Positions 54,646 to 62,926 of a DNA stretch of 64,000 nt are shown here, in pieces (the stretch's first letter is position 1; each line of letters opens with the position of its first letter). The translations under genes and the position numbers were made by a program. The stretch lies in the NCBI GenBank assembly GCA_022771805.1, contig JALELM010000008.1, positions 62,001-126,000 of the forward strand, in the 5' to 3' direction. This DNA comes from Veillonellaceae bacterium. Lineage in GTDB: Bacteria; Bacillota; Negativicutes; Veillonellales; Negativicoccaceae. Under the pieces are notes generated by a model, which saw nothing but the letters and a program-made list of their open reading frames with translations, was not told where the DNA came from and ran no database searches.

Positions 54646-55747
54646 ATGTTGGAAGACTTGAAACAACCGATTGAAACAATGTATGGTCGCATCATGGAAA
54701 TCAGGGATTCACTTTGACCTCCCTGTATTGCGGGAACAAATTGCAGACTATGATGTAAAAATGAGCGACCCGTCCTTTTGGGAGGATGCGGACGCCGCCA
54801 AAAAAGTTTCCAAAGAGGCGACGGATTTGAAGGATACCGTCGCAGCGTATGAACATTTGGCAAATAAAATAGAAGACGTCAAGACGCTCTGGGAAATGGC
54901 CGTGGAGGAAGGCGATGTCTCCGTCGAAAACGACCTCAAAGAGGAACTTGCGACGATCGAACGGGGAGTCGAAGCGAAAGAGACGGAGCTGTTGCTTGCG
55001 GGCGAGTACGATGCCAAAAACGCCATTCTGACGTTGCATGCAGGCGCCGGCGGCACGGAGGCGCAGGATTGGACGCAGATGTTGCTGCGGATGTACACGC
55101 GCTGGGCCGAGCAGCACGGTTACGGCATCGATCTGGCGGATCTCCAGCCCGGCGACGAGGCGGGGGTAAAGAGCGCCACCATGGTCATCAGCGGCCGCAA
55201 TGCGTACGGGATGTTGCGCTCGGAAAAAGGCGTGCATCGCCTGGTTCGCATCTCGCCGTTCGATTCCTCGGCACGGCGTCATACTTCGTTCTCGGCCTTG
55301 GATGTCATGCCCGAGATCGATGACGATGTGGAAGTGGAAATCAACATGGACGATGTCCGGGTCGATTACTTCCGTGCCAGCGGCGCCGGCGGTCAGCACG
55401 TCAATAAGACCAGTTCGGCGGTGCGGATGACACATATCCCGACGGGGGTCGTCGTGCAGTGCCAAAACGAACGGTCGCAGGCGCAAAACCGCGAGCAGGC
55501 GATGCGTTTTCTGCGGGCTAAGCTGTTCGAGATGGAATTGGAAAAACGCGAACAGCTGAAAAACGAGCTGACGGGAGATCAGAAGAAAATCGAGTGGGGC
55601 AGTCAGATTCGCTCCTACGTATTCCACCCGTACACGATGGTGAAAGACCATCGGACGAAAGCGGAAACGGGGAATGTCCAGGCCGTTATGGACGGCGAAC
55701 TGGATATGTTTATCGAAAGCTACTTGCGTAAGCAACTGAAGGAATAA
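54646..55747 (+). CDS. prfB: Peptide chain release factor 2 (programmed +1 frameshift)
   Basis: RF2 terminates translation at UGA and UAA. The gene is read in two frames: codons 1-23 from ATG 54646, then UGA at 54715-54717; skipping one base at CTT-TGA continues as Asp from GAC 54716, giving 366 residues. The joined protein has the standard N-terminal helices, the SPF tripeptide (ISPFDSSARRHTSF) that reads the stop codon, and the GGQ loop in ASGAGGQHVNKTSSAVRM. An AGGGA sequence upstream of the slip site fits the known stimulatory element. This is the classical autoregulation: low RF2 favours shifting. AAGGATGTGAG precedes the ATG. Confidence 0.96.
54703..54718 (+). promoter_or_regulatory. 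prfB programmed +1 frameshift site
   Basis: Internal Shine-Dalgarno-like AGGGA (54703-54707), slippery CTT (54712-54714), in-frame stop TGA (54715-54717) followed by C. This is the conserved RF2 recoding arrangement; the downstream frame is +1. Confidence 0.93.
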
Positions 55748-55759
55748 GGAGTGATCCGG

Positions 55760-56461
55760 GTGAAAAAAGTATTCGCAGCTCTTTTGGTTATCGTTTTAGT
55801 GATTTTCGGCTTGGGTTGGCTGTACTTGCCGAGTGTGGTCGAAGCCGGTCTGGATCAGTACCTGGCCGACAATATCCCTATGCAGAACCGAAAAGTGCGT
55901 CTGGGCTGGCAGAATCCGTTCACATTGCTGGGCGGCAAAGTCGTTGACGTCGAGGCTTCCGGTGAACAAGCGGAACTGGATAAGCTGGTTTACGACTCCC
56001 TGCATATTCACCTGCAAAATGTAGAATTCGAGCCGCAGGAATTATTCCAAAATCATCATTTCGTCATCCGAAAAATCGGCGGCGGCAGCATCAGCGCCAC
56101 GCTGACACAGGAAGAATTGCAGCGTTACCTGGTCGAGGAAGTGGACGAAACTCGCGATGTGGAAAATCTTTCCGTGCGGTTGGCGAATCAGCGCCTGATT
56201 GTCAGCGGTCATGTGCAGATCGGCAAATTGCTTTCCGGCGATGTGGAAGTAGTCGGCGAGCCGCTGCTGAACGACAATGTACTGCTGATTCAGCCGCGTG
56301 AAGTGAAGCTGAACAAAATGGGAATCAGCGGCTTGGGCAATCATTTGGTCGGGCCGATCGTCATCTATGATTTCCGCAAGTTTCCGATTCCGGTGACGGC
56401 CAATCAGGTGGTCGCGGCGGACGGAAAGGTTACGGCGACCGCCGTACCGCATAAGGAGTAA
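55760..56461 (+). CDS. DUF2993 (LmeA-like) membrane-anchored protein
   Basis: A 233-residue protein with one N-terminal membrane segment (about residues 3-23) and a mainly beta extracytoplasmic domain of the DUF2993/LmeA type, seen in QNHHFVIRKIGGGSISATLTQEELQRYLVE and the repeating LSVRLANQRLIVSGHVQ strand pattern. These proteins are thought to bind lipid or envelope glycolipid; in actinobacteria LmeA affects mannan lipid synthesis. GTG 55760 is eight bases after AAGGAG; GTG 55751 overlaps that site. It precedes the envelope genes DUF5693 and csaB. Confidence 0.82.
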   Translation: MKKVFAALLVIVLVIFGLGWLYLPSVVEAGLDQYLADNIPMQNRKVRLGWQNPFTLLGGKVVDVEASGEQAELDKLVYDSLHIHLQNVEFEPQELFQNHHFVIRKIGGGSISATLTQEELQRYLVEEVDETRDVENLSVRLANQRLIVSGHVQIGKLLSGDVEVVGEPLLNDNVLLIQPREVKLNKMGISGLGNHLVGPIVIYDFRKFPIPVTANQVVAADGKVTATAVPHKE

Positions 56462-56469
56462 CGTGCTAC

Positions 56470-58503
56470 ATGAATGATTTGCGACGTGTCCGGCTCGGTT
56501 TCCTGGTGGCAATCGTCATCGGGCTGTGCGCGGCACTCAGTATCAGTTTCAGTCGAATAGATGCGGAGAACAGCAACCGCAGCGTGGAGATGGTCTATGA
56601 CTATGGCCGCCTGTGGGCGCTGGCTCCTGTGGAAGAAAAGACGATAGACGAGGCACTGGACTTGTTCCGCAAGGCGGGTGTCACGTCTTTTGCGCTTTAC
56701 GATGAGACGCCGGAAGCATTGTTGCGGCAAGGCTATGTGCAGATCGAAAACGGCCTGGTCGCCTCGGCGGGGCGCTTTGCGGGAGCGACCGGTTTGCCGA
56801 CCGACGGGATTTATCTCGCGGCGACGGACAAAGCGGAGGCGCCGGCGTTTTTTGCCGAATTGGTCGAAGATTTGCGATTGCGCCTGCCGGCCGACAGCTT
56901 GACAATGTATACGGGAGAGAACGGGCGGCAGATTGTGCGGGTTGCGGGTGTCGATTACGATGCGTTTCTCGAAATGCCGACGGGCATTTCCGCCGTTCGG
57001 ATCCGCCTGCTGGAAGAAAAAGGTTTCGGTGTCGTGGTACGACCGACGAATTATGCGGTCGCGAGCGAGGCAAAGATCCGACATTTTCTGCAACGCATTG
57101 CCGGCGGCGATGTGCGCGGAGTCATGTTCGTAGGGCAGGAGGCATTGGGCTATCCGGACGAACACCGGGCGCTGGCGCAGGTGTTGGCGGCGAAGAAGAT
57201 TCCGGTCATCGTGATCGAAGCGCCTTCGCAGCTGCAATTTGAAAACCAACAAGGCGCGTTGGAAATGTTGGAGGCTGCCGATTACTACGGCGCCCGAGCC
57301 TACAGCATGCACCGTGACGAGTTGGTCAAGCTGTCGGCGGAAGAAGCCTCGCAGCGCTACTTCATCAGCGATATCGAGCGGAATATCCGGCTCAATTTTT
57401 TGGCTTCGTACAAACGGCCGTTGCCGGGGCAGACGATCTTGGCTTCGGATGCCGATTATATCGGCAGGACTACACATAAGCTGCAGGAGCGCGGTTACGA
57501 AACAGGCAAGCCGGGCGTAATGCAGGCCTTGCCGGACAAACCGGCCGCGCAGGCATTCGTCCTGCTCGGGATCGCCGGGCTTTTCGGCGGGATGTTGCAG
57601 GCGCTGACCGGTCGGCCGCGTCCGGCAGTCGGCGGCGCAGTGTTTTTCGCCGTGTGCGGCACGGCGGCACTTTTCACGCCGTACGAGGTATTGGCTCGCC
57701 AAGTTGCTGCCCTGACGGCCGCCATCGCCACGCCGACGGTGACGATGGATCTGGCCATAGCCGCCTGGCGCAGTCGCCGTTTCCGGCAGGCGACATCTCG
57801 TCTGCAGCTCGGTCTGGCGGCGGCGGGGTTGTTGCTGCTGATCGGCGCGGCCTCTCTGGGCGGCGGTTGGCTGCTCGGCTCAATCCTGGCGGACACACGT
57901 TTTCTTTTGGAATTGGAAATTTTCCGCGGGGTAAAACTCGCGTTCATTGCACCGGTTATCTGCATGGTCATTCTCTATCTTCGCAACTATCCGACCTTGC
58001 TCGCGGTGCCGGTGGATTCGGCGGCGCAATGGTACACCTTTGCCCGCCGGGCATTCGCTTTGCCGGTGCGTTTGGGGATGCTGCTGTTGCTGGGCTTTGT
58101 CGCTTTGGCCGGGCTGGTATTGGTCGGCCGCAGCGGTCATACCGAGGGAGTTCCCGTCTCCGGTCTGGAAATTGCCTTCCGGCGTTACTTGGAGGGGGCA
58201 TTGGCGGCGCGGCCGCGCATGAAAGAATTGCTGATCGGTCATCCCGTCTTTTTCCTGGTTCCGTTTGCGCTGCGCTACGCTTGGCCGCAATGGCTGCATA
58301 TGCTGCTGGTTATCGCGGCGGGGATCGGCCAGGCATCCATGGTGGAAACGTTCGCCCATCTGCGCTCACCCTTGTGGATGAGCACGGTCCGGGGGTTGAA
58401 CGGGCTGGCTTTGGGCTTATGTATCGGCGTGCTTGCGGCATTCGGTGCCTATGCGCTGACGGTGTTGGCACATTGGGGGAAACCGAATGATGAAGCCGAA
58501 TAG
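56470..58503 (+). CDS. DUF5693-family multi-pass membrane protein
   Basis: A 677-residue protein: one N-terminal membrane segment (about 9-29), an extracytoplasmic alpha/beta domain (about 35-350, with EEKTIDEALDLFRKAGVTSFALYDETPE) and about nine further membrane segments from residue ~365 to the end. The DUF5693 family is typically encoded next to csaB in Firmicutes, as here, and is probably involved in exporting or modifying a wall-linked polysaccharide, but its activity is unknown. It overlaps csaB by 17 bases. Confidence 0.85.
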   Translation: MNDLRRVRLGFLVAIVIGLCAALSISFSRIDAENSNRSVEMVYDYGRLWALAPVEEKTIDEALDLFRKAGVTSFALYDETPEALLRQGYVQIENGLVASAGRFAGATGLPTDGIYLAATDKAEAPAFFAELVEDLRLRLPADSLTMYTGENGRQIVRVAGVDYDAFLEMPTGISAVRIRLLEEKGFGVVVRPTNYAVASEAKIRHFLQRIAGGDVRGVMFVGQEALGYPDEHRALAQVLAAKKIPVIVIEAPSQLQFENQQGALEMLEAADYYGARAYSMHRDELVKLSAEEASQRYFISDIERNIRLNFLASYKRPLPGQTILASDADYIGRTTHKLQERGYETGKPGVMQALPDKPAAQAFVLLGIAGLFGGMLQALTGRPRPAVGGAVFFAVCGTAALFTPYEVLARQVAALTAAIATPTVTMDLAIAAWRSRRFRQATSRLQLGLAAAGLLLLIGAASLGGGWLLGSILADTRFLLELEIFRGVKLAFIAPVICMVILYLRNYPTLLAVPVDSAAQWYTFARRAFALPVRLGMLLLLGFVALAGLVLVGRSGHTEGVPVSGLEIAFRRYLEGALAARPRMKELLIGHPVFFLVPFALRYAWPQWLHMLLVIAAGIGQASMVETFAHLRSPLWMSTVRGLNGLALGLCIGVLAAFGAYALTVLAHWGKPNDEAE

Positions 58504-59587
58504 GATCGTGATTTCCGGCTACTACGGTTTCGGCAATACCGGTGATGAAGCCATGCTGACCGCAATCGTGGAGGCTCTGTATGAGCGTAACCCGGCCGTA
58601 CATATTACGGTGATTTCCGGAGATCCGCAAGCGACAAAACGAATGCACGGCGTACACTCCGTGTCGCGGCTGCATTTTCCGAATATTTTTCAGGCGCTGC
58701 TCCGCTGTGATTTGCTTCTGAGCGGCGGCGGCAGTCTGTTGCAGGATGTGACGAGCCGGCGCAGTTTATACTATTATTTGAGCATCATGCGGCTGGCGCG
58801 GGCGCTGCGCAAGAAAGTATTCCTGTATGCGCAGGGGATCGGGCCGCTGCACTCGCCGAAAGCCCGGCGAACGGTGTGCGACGTGCTGAACCACGTGACG
58901 GCGATTACCGTCCGGGACGAAGCCTCGGCGCAACTGTTGCGGGAAATCGGCGTGACCCGGCCGGTGACGGTCACGGCGGATGCGGTGTTGGCCATGCATC
59001 CGGCCGATCCGGGCATCGGGCGGCTCTTGCTGCAGCGGTACGGCAGCGGCGGCGTGGCACCGAAAGTCGGCGTATCCGTGCGCTATTGGGGCAACGAGAC
59101 CGGCTATCTGACGGAGATGGCGAGGACTCTTGACGAATTGCGCCGCAAAACCGGTTGCGAGCTTATCTTTCTGCCGATGCAGTATCCGGAAGATATGCGG
59201 GCGGCGGCAGTTGTCGCTTCGCAGATGCGGGAACCCGCGACGGTATTGCGGGAGCCGTATACGACGGCGGAGATGATGGGCATTATCGGTGCGCTGGATC
59301 TGGTGGTCGGGATTCGTCTGCATGCGCTGATTTTTGCGGCGCTGATGCGAGTTCCTTTTATCGGGATCTCCTATGACCCGAAAGTGGACAGTTTCCTGGC
59401 CACGTTGGGAAAAAAACCGATTTGTCGGATCAACGAGATCTGCCCCGCTGTCTTGGTACCGGCGGCGGCCGCGGCGTTAGCCGGCGGCGGTCTCACCGCC
59501 AAAGAGCGGGAACGGATCGCGGAATTGGCGAAATTGTCGGAATCAACGGCCGAGGCGGCCCTTACATTATTGGAAACGGAGGAGTAA
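58487..59587 (+). CDS. csaB: Polysaccharide pyruvyl transferase CsaB
   Basis: CsaB adds ketal-pyruvate to a secondary wall polysaccharide; in Bacillus and relatives this modification is the anchor for SLH-domain surface proteins. The 366-residue protein has RIVISGYYGFGNTGDEAML, LLLSGGGSLLQDVTS, YAQGIGPLHSPKAR and the C-terminal VGIRLHALIFAALMRVPFIGISYDPKV of this transferase family. Two ATGs overlap at the start (58487, 58490). In a diderm Firmicute the tether could instead involve outer-membrane anchoring; the surface proteins are not in this window. Confidence 0.9.
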   Translation: MMKPNRIVISGYYGFGNTGDEAMLTAIVEALYERNPAVHITVISGDPQATKRMHGVHSVSRLHFPNIFQALLRCDLLLSGGGSLLQDVTSRRSLYYYLSIMRLARALRKKVFLYAQGIGPLHSPKARRTVCDVLNHVTAITVRDEASAQLLREIGVTRPVTVTADAVLAMHPADPGIGRLLLQRYGSGGVAPKVGVSVRYWGNETGYLTEMARTLDELRRKTGCELIFLPMQYPEDMRAAAVVASQMREPATVLREPYTTAEMMGIIGALDLVVGIRLHALIFAALMRVPFIGISYDPKVDSFLATLGKKPICRINEICPAVLVPAAAAALAGGGLTAKERERIAELAKLSESTAEAALTLLETEE

Positions 59588-59589
59588 GA

Positions 59590-60423
59590 ATGGCAACACT
59601 TACAGCAGAGCAGCGGGCGCGAGTGCAGGATTTGGCCGCGCGGATGCGGCGCGATATTATTACCATGATTACGGAAGCCAAGAGCGGCCACCCCGGCGGC
59701 TCTCTGTCGATTACGGATGCCTTGGCGCTCTTGTATGAGGTCGTCTTGCGGGTTGATCCGCAGCAGCCGAAACTGCCGAACCGGGATCGCGTCGTTCTCT
59801 CCAAAGGGCATGCCGCGCCGGGACTGTACGCGGTTCTGGCGGAGAAGGGGTATTTTCCGAAAGAAGAGTTATTGAAATTACGTAAAATTGATGCCATGCT
59901 GCAAGGTCACCCGGACATGAAGCATACTCCGGGAGTAGAAATGACGACCGGCTCGCTGGGGCAGGGATTCAGCGCATCCTGCGGGATGGCACTGGCTGCG
60001 AAAAACGACGGCCGGCCGTTCCATGTATATGCTTTTCTCGGCGACGGCGAGTTGCAGGAAGGACAGGTCTGGGAGGCGGCAATGTTCGCCGGTCACTACG
60101 GCCTGGACACCCTGACGATATTGGTCGACAACAACGGCCTGCAAATCGACGGGGATGTCACGCAGGTAATGAATCCGCTGCCGATTGCAGAGAAATTCCG
60201 TGCGTTCCGTTGGCATGTCCTGGAGGTCTGCGGGCATGATCTCGATGAATTGTATGCGGCAATTCAAGAGGCGCAGGCGACGCTCGATCAGCCGACCGCC
60301 ATCGTGATGAAAACGGTGAAGGGCAAAGGCTTTGCCCGCATGGAAAACAATGCGGGCTGGCACGGCAAAGCGCCGACTCGGGAAGAATATGAAGAACTGG
60401 TTGCGGAATGGGAGGGGAGATAA
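59590..60423 (+). CDS. Transketolase, N-terminal subunit
   Basis: First half of a split transketolase that moves two-carbon units between pentose-phosphate sugars using thiamine diphosphate. The 277-residue subunit carries the ThDP diphosphate-binding elements: EAKSGHPGGSLSITDAL, SKGHAAPGLYAVL, GSLGQGFSASCGMA, GDGELQEGQVWEA and NNNGLQIDG. GGAG is upstream of ATG 59590; a longer frame from 59422 lies in csaB and was rejected. The partner subunit follows after one base. Confidence 0.94.
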   Translation: MATLTAEQRARVQDLAARMRRDIITMITEAKSGHPGGSLSITDALALLYEVVLRVDPQQPKLPNRDRVVLSKGHAAPGLYAVLAEKGYFPKEELLKLRKIDAMLQGHPDMKHTPGVEMTTGSLGQGFSASCGMALAAKNDGRPFHVYAFLGDGELQEGQVWEAAMFAGHYGLDTLTILVDNNGLQIDGDVTQVMNPLPIAEKFRAFRWHVLEVCGHDLDELYAAIQEAQATLDQPTAIVMKTVKGKGFARMENNAGWHGKAPTREEYEELVAEWEGR

Positions 60424-61356
60424 ATGGGCAAGGCGACACGTGATGCATACGGTGAAGTACTGCAGGAGCTCGGTGCCGAATATCCGGAGATGTATGTGCT
60501 GGATGCCGATCTTTCCAAATCGACCAAGACGTATGAGTTCAAAAAACTGTTTCCGGAACGGCATTTCAATGTCGGCATCGCCGAGCAGAATATGATCAGC
60601 GTTGCGGCGGGATTGGCGACGACGGGGAAGATTCCTTTCGCCTCGACCTTTGCCATTTTCGCGGCCGGACGGGCATATGAGCAGATCCGCAATTCGGTCT
60701 GCTACCCGCAATTGAATGTAAAAGTGGCCGTCACGCATGCCGGGCTTACGGTCGGTGAAGACGGCGCGACACACCAGATGGTGGAAGATATCGCGCTGAT
60801 GCGGGCGTTGCCGAATATGACGGTCACGGTACCGGCGGATGCCGCCGAGACCAAGGCCGTCGTGCGTTGGGCTGCGGCGTATCGGGGGCCGGTGTATATC
60901 CGCATGGGACGCAGCGGCGTGCCGGATGTGATGCCGGAAGATACCGTATTCGAGCCGGGCAAGGCGACCGTCTTGCGTGACGGCAAGGATCTCACGCTGA
61001 TCGCCTGCGGCATTATGGTGGCGGCGGCACTGGCGGCGGCCGATAAACTGGCTGCGGACGGGATTTCCGCCCGCGTGCTCAATATGAGTTCGATCAAGCC
61101 GATCGACCGGGCGGCGATCATTGCGGCCGCACGGGAAACGGGTGCCATCGTGACGGCGGAAGAACACACGATTTACGGCGGCCTCGGCGGTGCGACGGCG
61201 GAAGTCGTCGCCGCGGAAGCGCCGGTGCCGATGGCGTTCGTCGGGGTGAAAGACACCTTCGGCGAGTCCGGTACGCCGGCCGATTTGCTGGCAAAATACG
61301 GTTTGACTGCGGACGACATCGTGGCGGCGGCGCAGCAGGTTTTGCGGAGAAAGTAA
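60424..61356 (+). CDS. Transketolase, C-terminal subunit
   Basis: Second half of the split transketolase: the 310-residue pyrimidine and C-terminal subunit with DADLSKSTKTYEFKKLFPERHFNVGIAEQNM (containing the catalytic Glu), FASTFAIFAAGRAYEQIRNSV, THAGLTVGEDGATHQMVEDIALMRALPNM, and the transketolase C-terminal domain around GLGGATAEVVAA. Both subunits are adjacent and in phase, so the enzyme works as a heterodimer or heterotetramer. This split form is common in Firmicutes. Confidence 0.94.
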   Translation: MGKATRDAYGEVLQELGAEYPEMYVLDADLSKSTKTYEFKKLFPERHFNVGIAEQNMISVAAGLATTGKIPFASTFAIFAAGRAYEQIRNSVCYPQLNVKVAVTHAGLTVGEDGATHQMVEDIALMRALPNMTVTVPADAAETKAVVRWAAAYRGPVYIRMGRSGVPDVMPEDTVFEPGKATVLRDGKDLTLIACGIMVAAALAAADKLAADGISARVLNMSSIKPIDRAAIIAAARETGAIVTAEEHTIYGGLGGATAEVVAAEAPVPMAFVGVKDTFGESGTPADLLAKYGLTADDIVAAAQQVLRRK

Positions 61357-61363
61357 GATAGCT

Positions 61364-62047
61364 ATGATTCGATTTGAGCATGTAACCAAGAAATTCGACC
61401 ATAATGCGGCCATCCGCGACCTCAGCCTGCATATCGACAAGGGCGAGTTCGTCTTCCTCGTGGGGGCGAGCGGAGCGGGGAAATCCACGTTCATTCGCCT
61501 GCTGTCTCACGAAGTCGTGCCGGATTCCGGCAGCGTTTTTGTCGACGGCGTGGAAGTCAACAAGCTGAAAAAGAGCAAGATCCCGTATTTACGTCGTAAA
61601 TTGGGGATCGTCTTTCAGGATTTCCGCCTGCTGCCGAACAAAACGGCGTTCGAAAATGTGGCCTTTGCGCTGGAAGTAATCGAAGCGCCGCGGGAGGAGA
61701 TCGACAAAAAAGTCCGGCAGGCTCTGGAATTGGTAAAGCTCGGCAATAAAGCGCATCAGTTCCCGGCGAGCCTTTCCGGCGGCGAGCAGCAGCGCGTGGC
61801 TATTGCGCGGGCATTGGTCAATCGCCCGATCCTGCTGATTGCCGACGAGCCGACGGGAAACCTCGATCCGGAAAACGCCAAGGCGATCATGGATCTGTTC
61901 AAGCAAATCAATCATTTGGGAACGACCATTATCATGGTGACCCATGCACGCGAACTGGTCAATACGATGCATAAACGCGTCATTACGTTAGAAAACGGCA
62001 GCATTGTCCGCGACGTGCAGAAAGGGGAGTACGGCGATGAAGATTAG
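61364..62047 (+). CDS. ftsE: Cell-division ATP-binding protein FtsE
   Basis: FtsE, with FtsX, forms an ABC-type complex at the septum that activates cell-wall hydrolases rather than transporting a substrate. The 227-residue protein has Walker [10 protein letters not shown] (Lys40), the signature [15 protein letters not shown], Walker [15 protein letters not shown] and the H-loop [31 protein letters not shown] is the FtsE-specific segment. It overlaps ftsX by 11 bases; the encoded coiled-coil M23 protein downstream is the expected partner. Confidence 0.96.
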   Translation: MIRFEHVTKKFDHNAAIRDLSLHIDKGEFVFLVGASGAGKSTFIRLLSHEVVPDSGSVFVDGVEVNKLKKSKIPYLRRKLGIVFQDFRLLPNKTAFENVAFALEVIEAPREEIDKKVRQALELVKLGNKAHQFPASLSGGEQQRVAIARALVNRPILLIADEPTGNLDPENAKAIMDLFKQINHLGTTIIMVTHARELVNTMHKRVITLENGSIVRDVQKGEYGDED

Positions 62048-62924
62048 GACATTGCGCTACTATTTCCATGAAGCCGTGACTTCGTTTTTTCGCAACAGTT
62101 TAATGTCGCTGGCATCCGTTGCGACGGTGACTCTGTCGCTCTTTATTCTCGGTCTTTTCATGACGACTGTGTACAACTTGAACCATATGGCTTCCTACCT
62201 GGAAAATCAGGTGGAATTGAGCGTGTATCTGAAAGACGGTCTGACGGCGGAGCAGGTGCAATCCGTCGAAACGCGTTTGCGCGCGTTGCCGCATACGGAA
62301 AAAGTCCAATTTGTCAATAAGGACGAGGCGTTGAAAGTCTTCCGGGAACGCTTGGGAGACCAGAGTTATCTGCTGGACAGCATGCAGGGGAACCCCTTGC
62401 CGGCTTCGTTTGAAGTCGTGTACTCCGGGCCGGATGCGGTACGTGCCGGAGCCGCCGCCGCGGCGCAGTATGCGGAAGTGGACAGTGTCCAGTACGGTCA
62501 GGAAACGATCGAGCAGCTGTTTGAGTTTACCCGGATCGTTCGTATCGGCGGTGCCGTTCTGATTGTTTTCTTAGCATTCTCCACGCTCTTTATTATCTCG
62601 AATACCATTCGCCTGACCGTTTTCGCCCGGCGACAGGAAATTGAAATCATGAAATATGTCGGCGCGACGAACTCGTTTATTCGTTGGCCGTTTCTGCTCG
62701 AAGGGATGATTCTCGGCCTGATCGGCTCGATTATTGCCGGGATTCTCCTGTGGCAAATGTATCTTTGGTCGATTCGGAAGCTGGTCGAAAGCGGTCTGGC
62801 ATTCCTGCCGCTGATTCCGGTATATCCGTTTGTAGCACAGCTGGCGTTGTTGCTTGTCGTCATCGGGATCGGGATCGGCATCCTCGGCAGCGCGATATCC
62901 GTGCGGAAATACATGCAGGTCTGA
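62037..62924 (+). CDS. ftsX: Cell-division protein FtsX
   Basis: FtsX, 295 residues, has four membrane segments: one near residue 25-45, an extracytoplasmic domain (about 50-165), then three more. The cytoplasmic loop FARRQEIEIMKYVGATNSFIRWPFLLEGM is the family signature. It transmits FtsE ATPase activity to an external peptidoglycan hydrolase or its activator. ATG 62037 has GGGGAG upstream; a longer frame from 62004 lies within ftsE. The murein-hydrolase-activator-like gene starts three bases later. Confidence 0.96.
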   Translation: MKIRTLRYYFHEAVTSFFRNSLMSLASVATVTLSLFILGLFMTTVYNLNHMASYLENQVELSVYLKDGLTAEQVQSVETRLRALPHTEKVQFVNKDEALKVFRERLGDQSYLLDSMQGNPLPASFEVVYSGPDAVRAGAAAAAQYAEVDSVQYGQETIEQLFEFTRIVRIGGAVLIVFLAFSTLFIISNTIRLTVFARRQEIEIMKYVGATNSFIRWPFLLEGMILGLIGSIIAGILLWQMYLWSIRKLVESGLAFLPLIPVYPFVAQLALLLVVIGIGIGILGSAISVRKYMQV

Positions 62925-62926
62925 TT

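Noticed and set aside
54715-54717. In-frame stop in prfB as an inactivating mutation
   Set aside because: The context is the standard RF2 programmed frameshift site and the downstream frame is intact.
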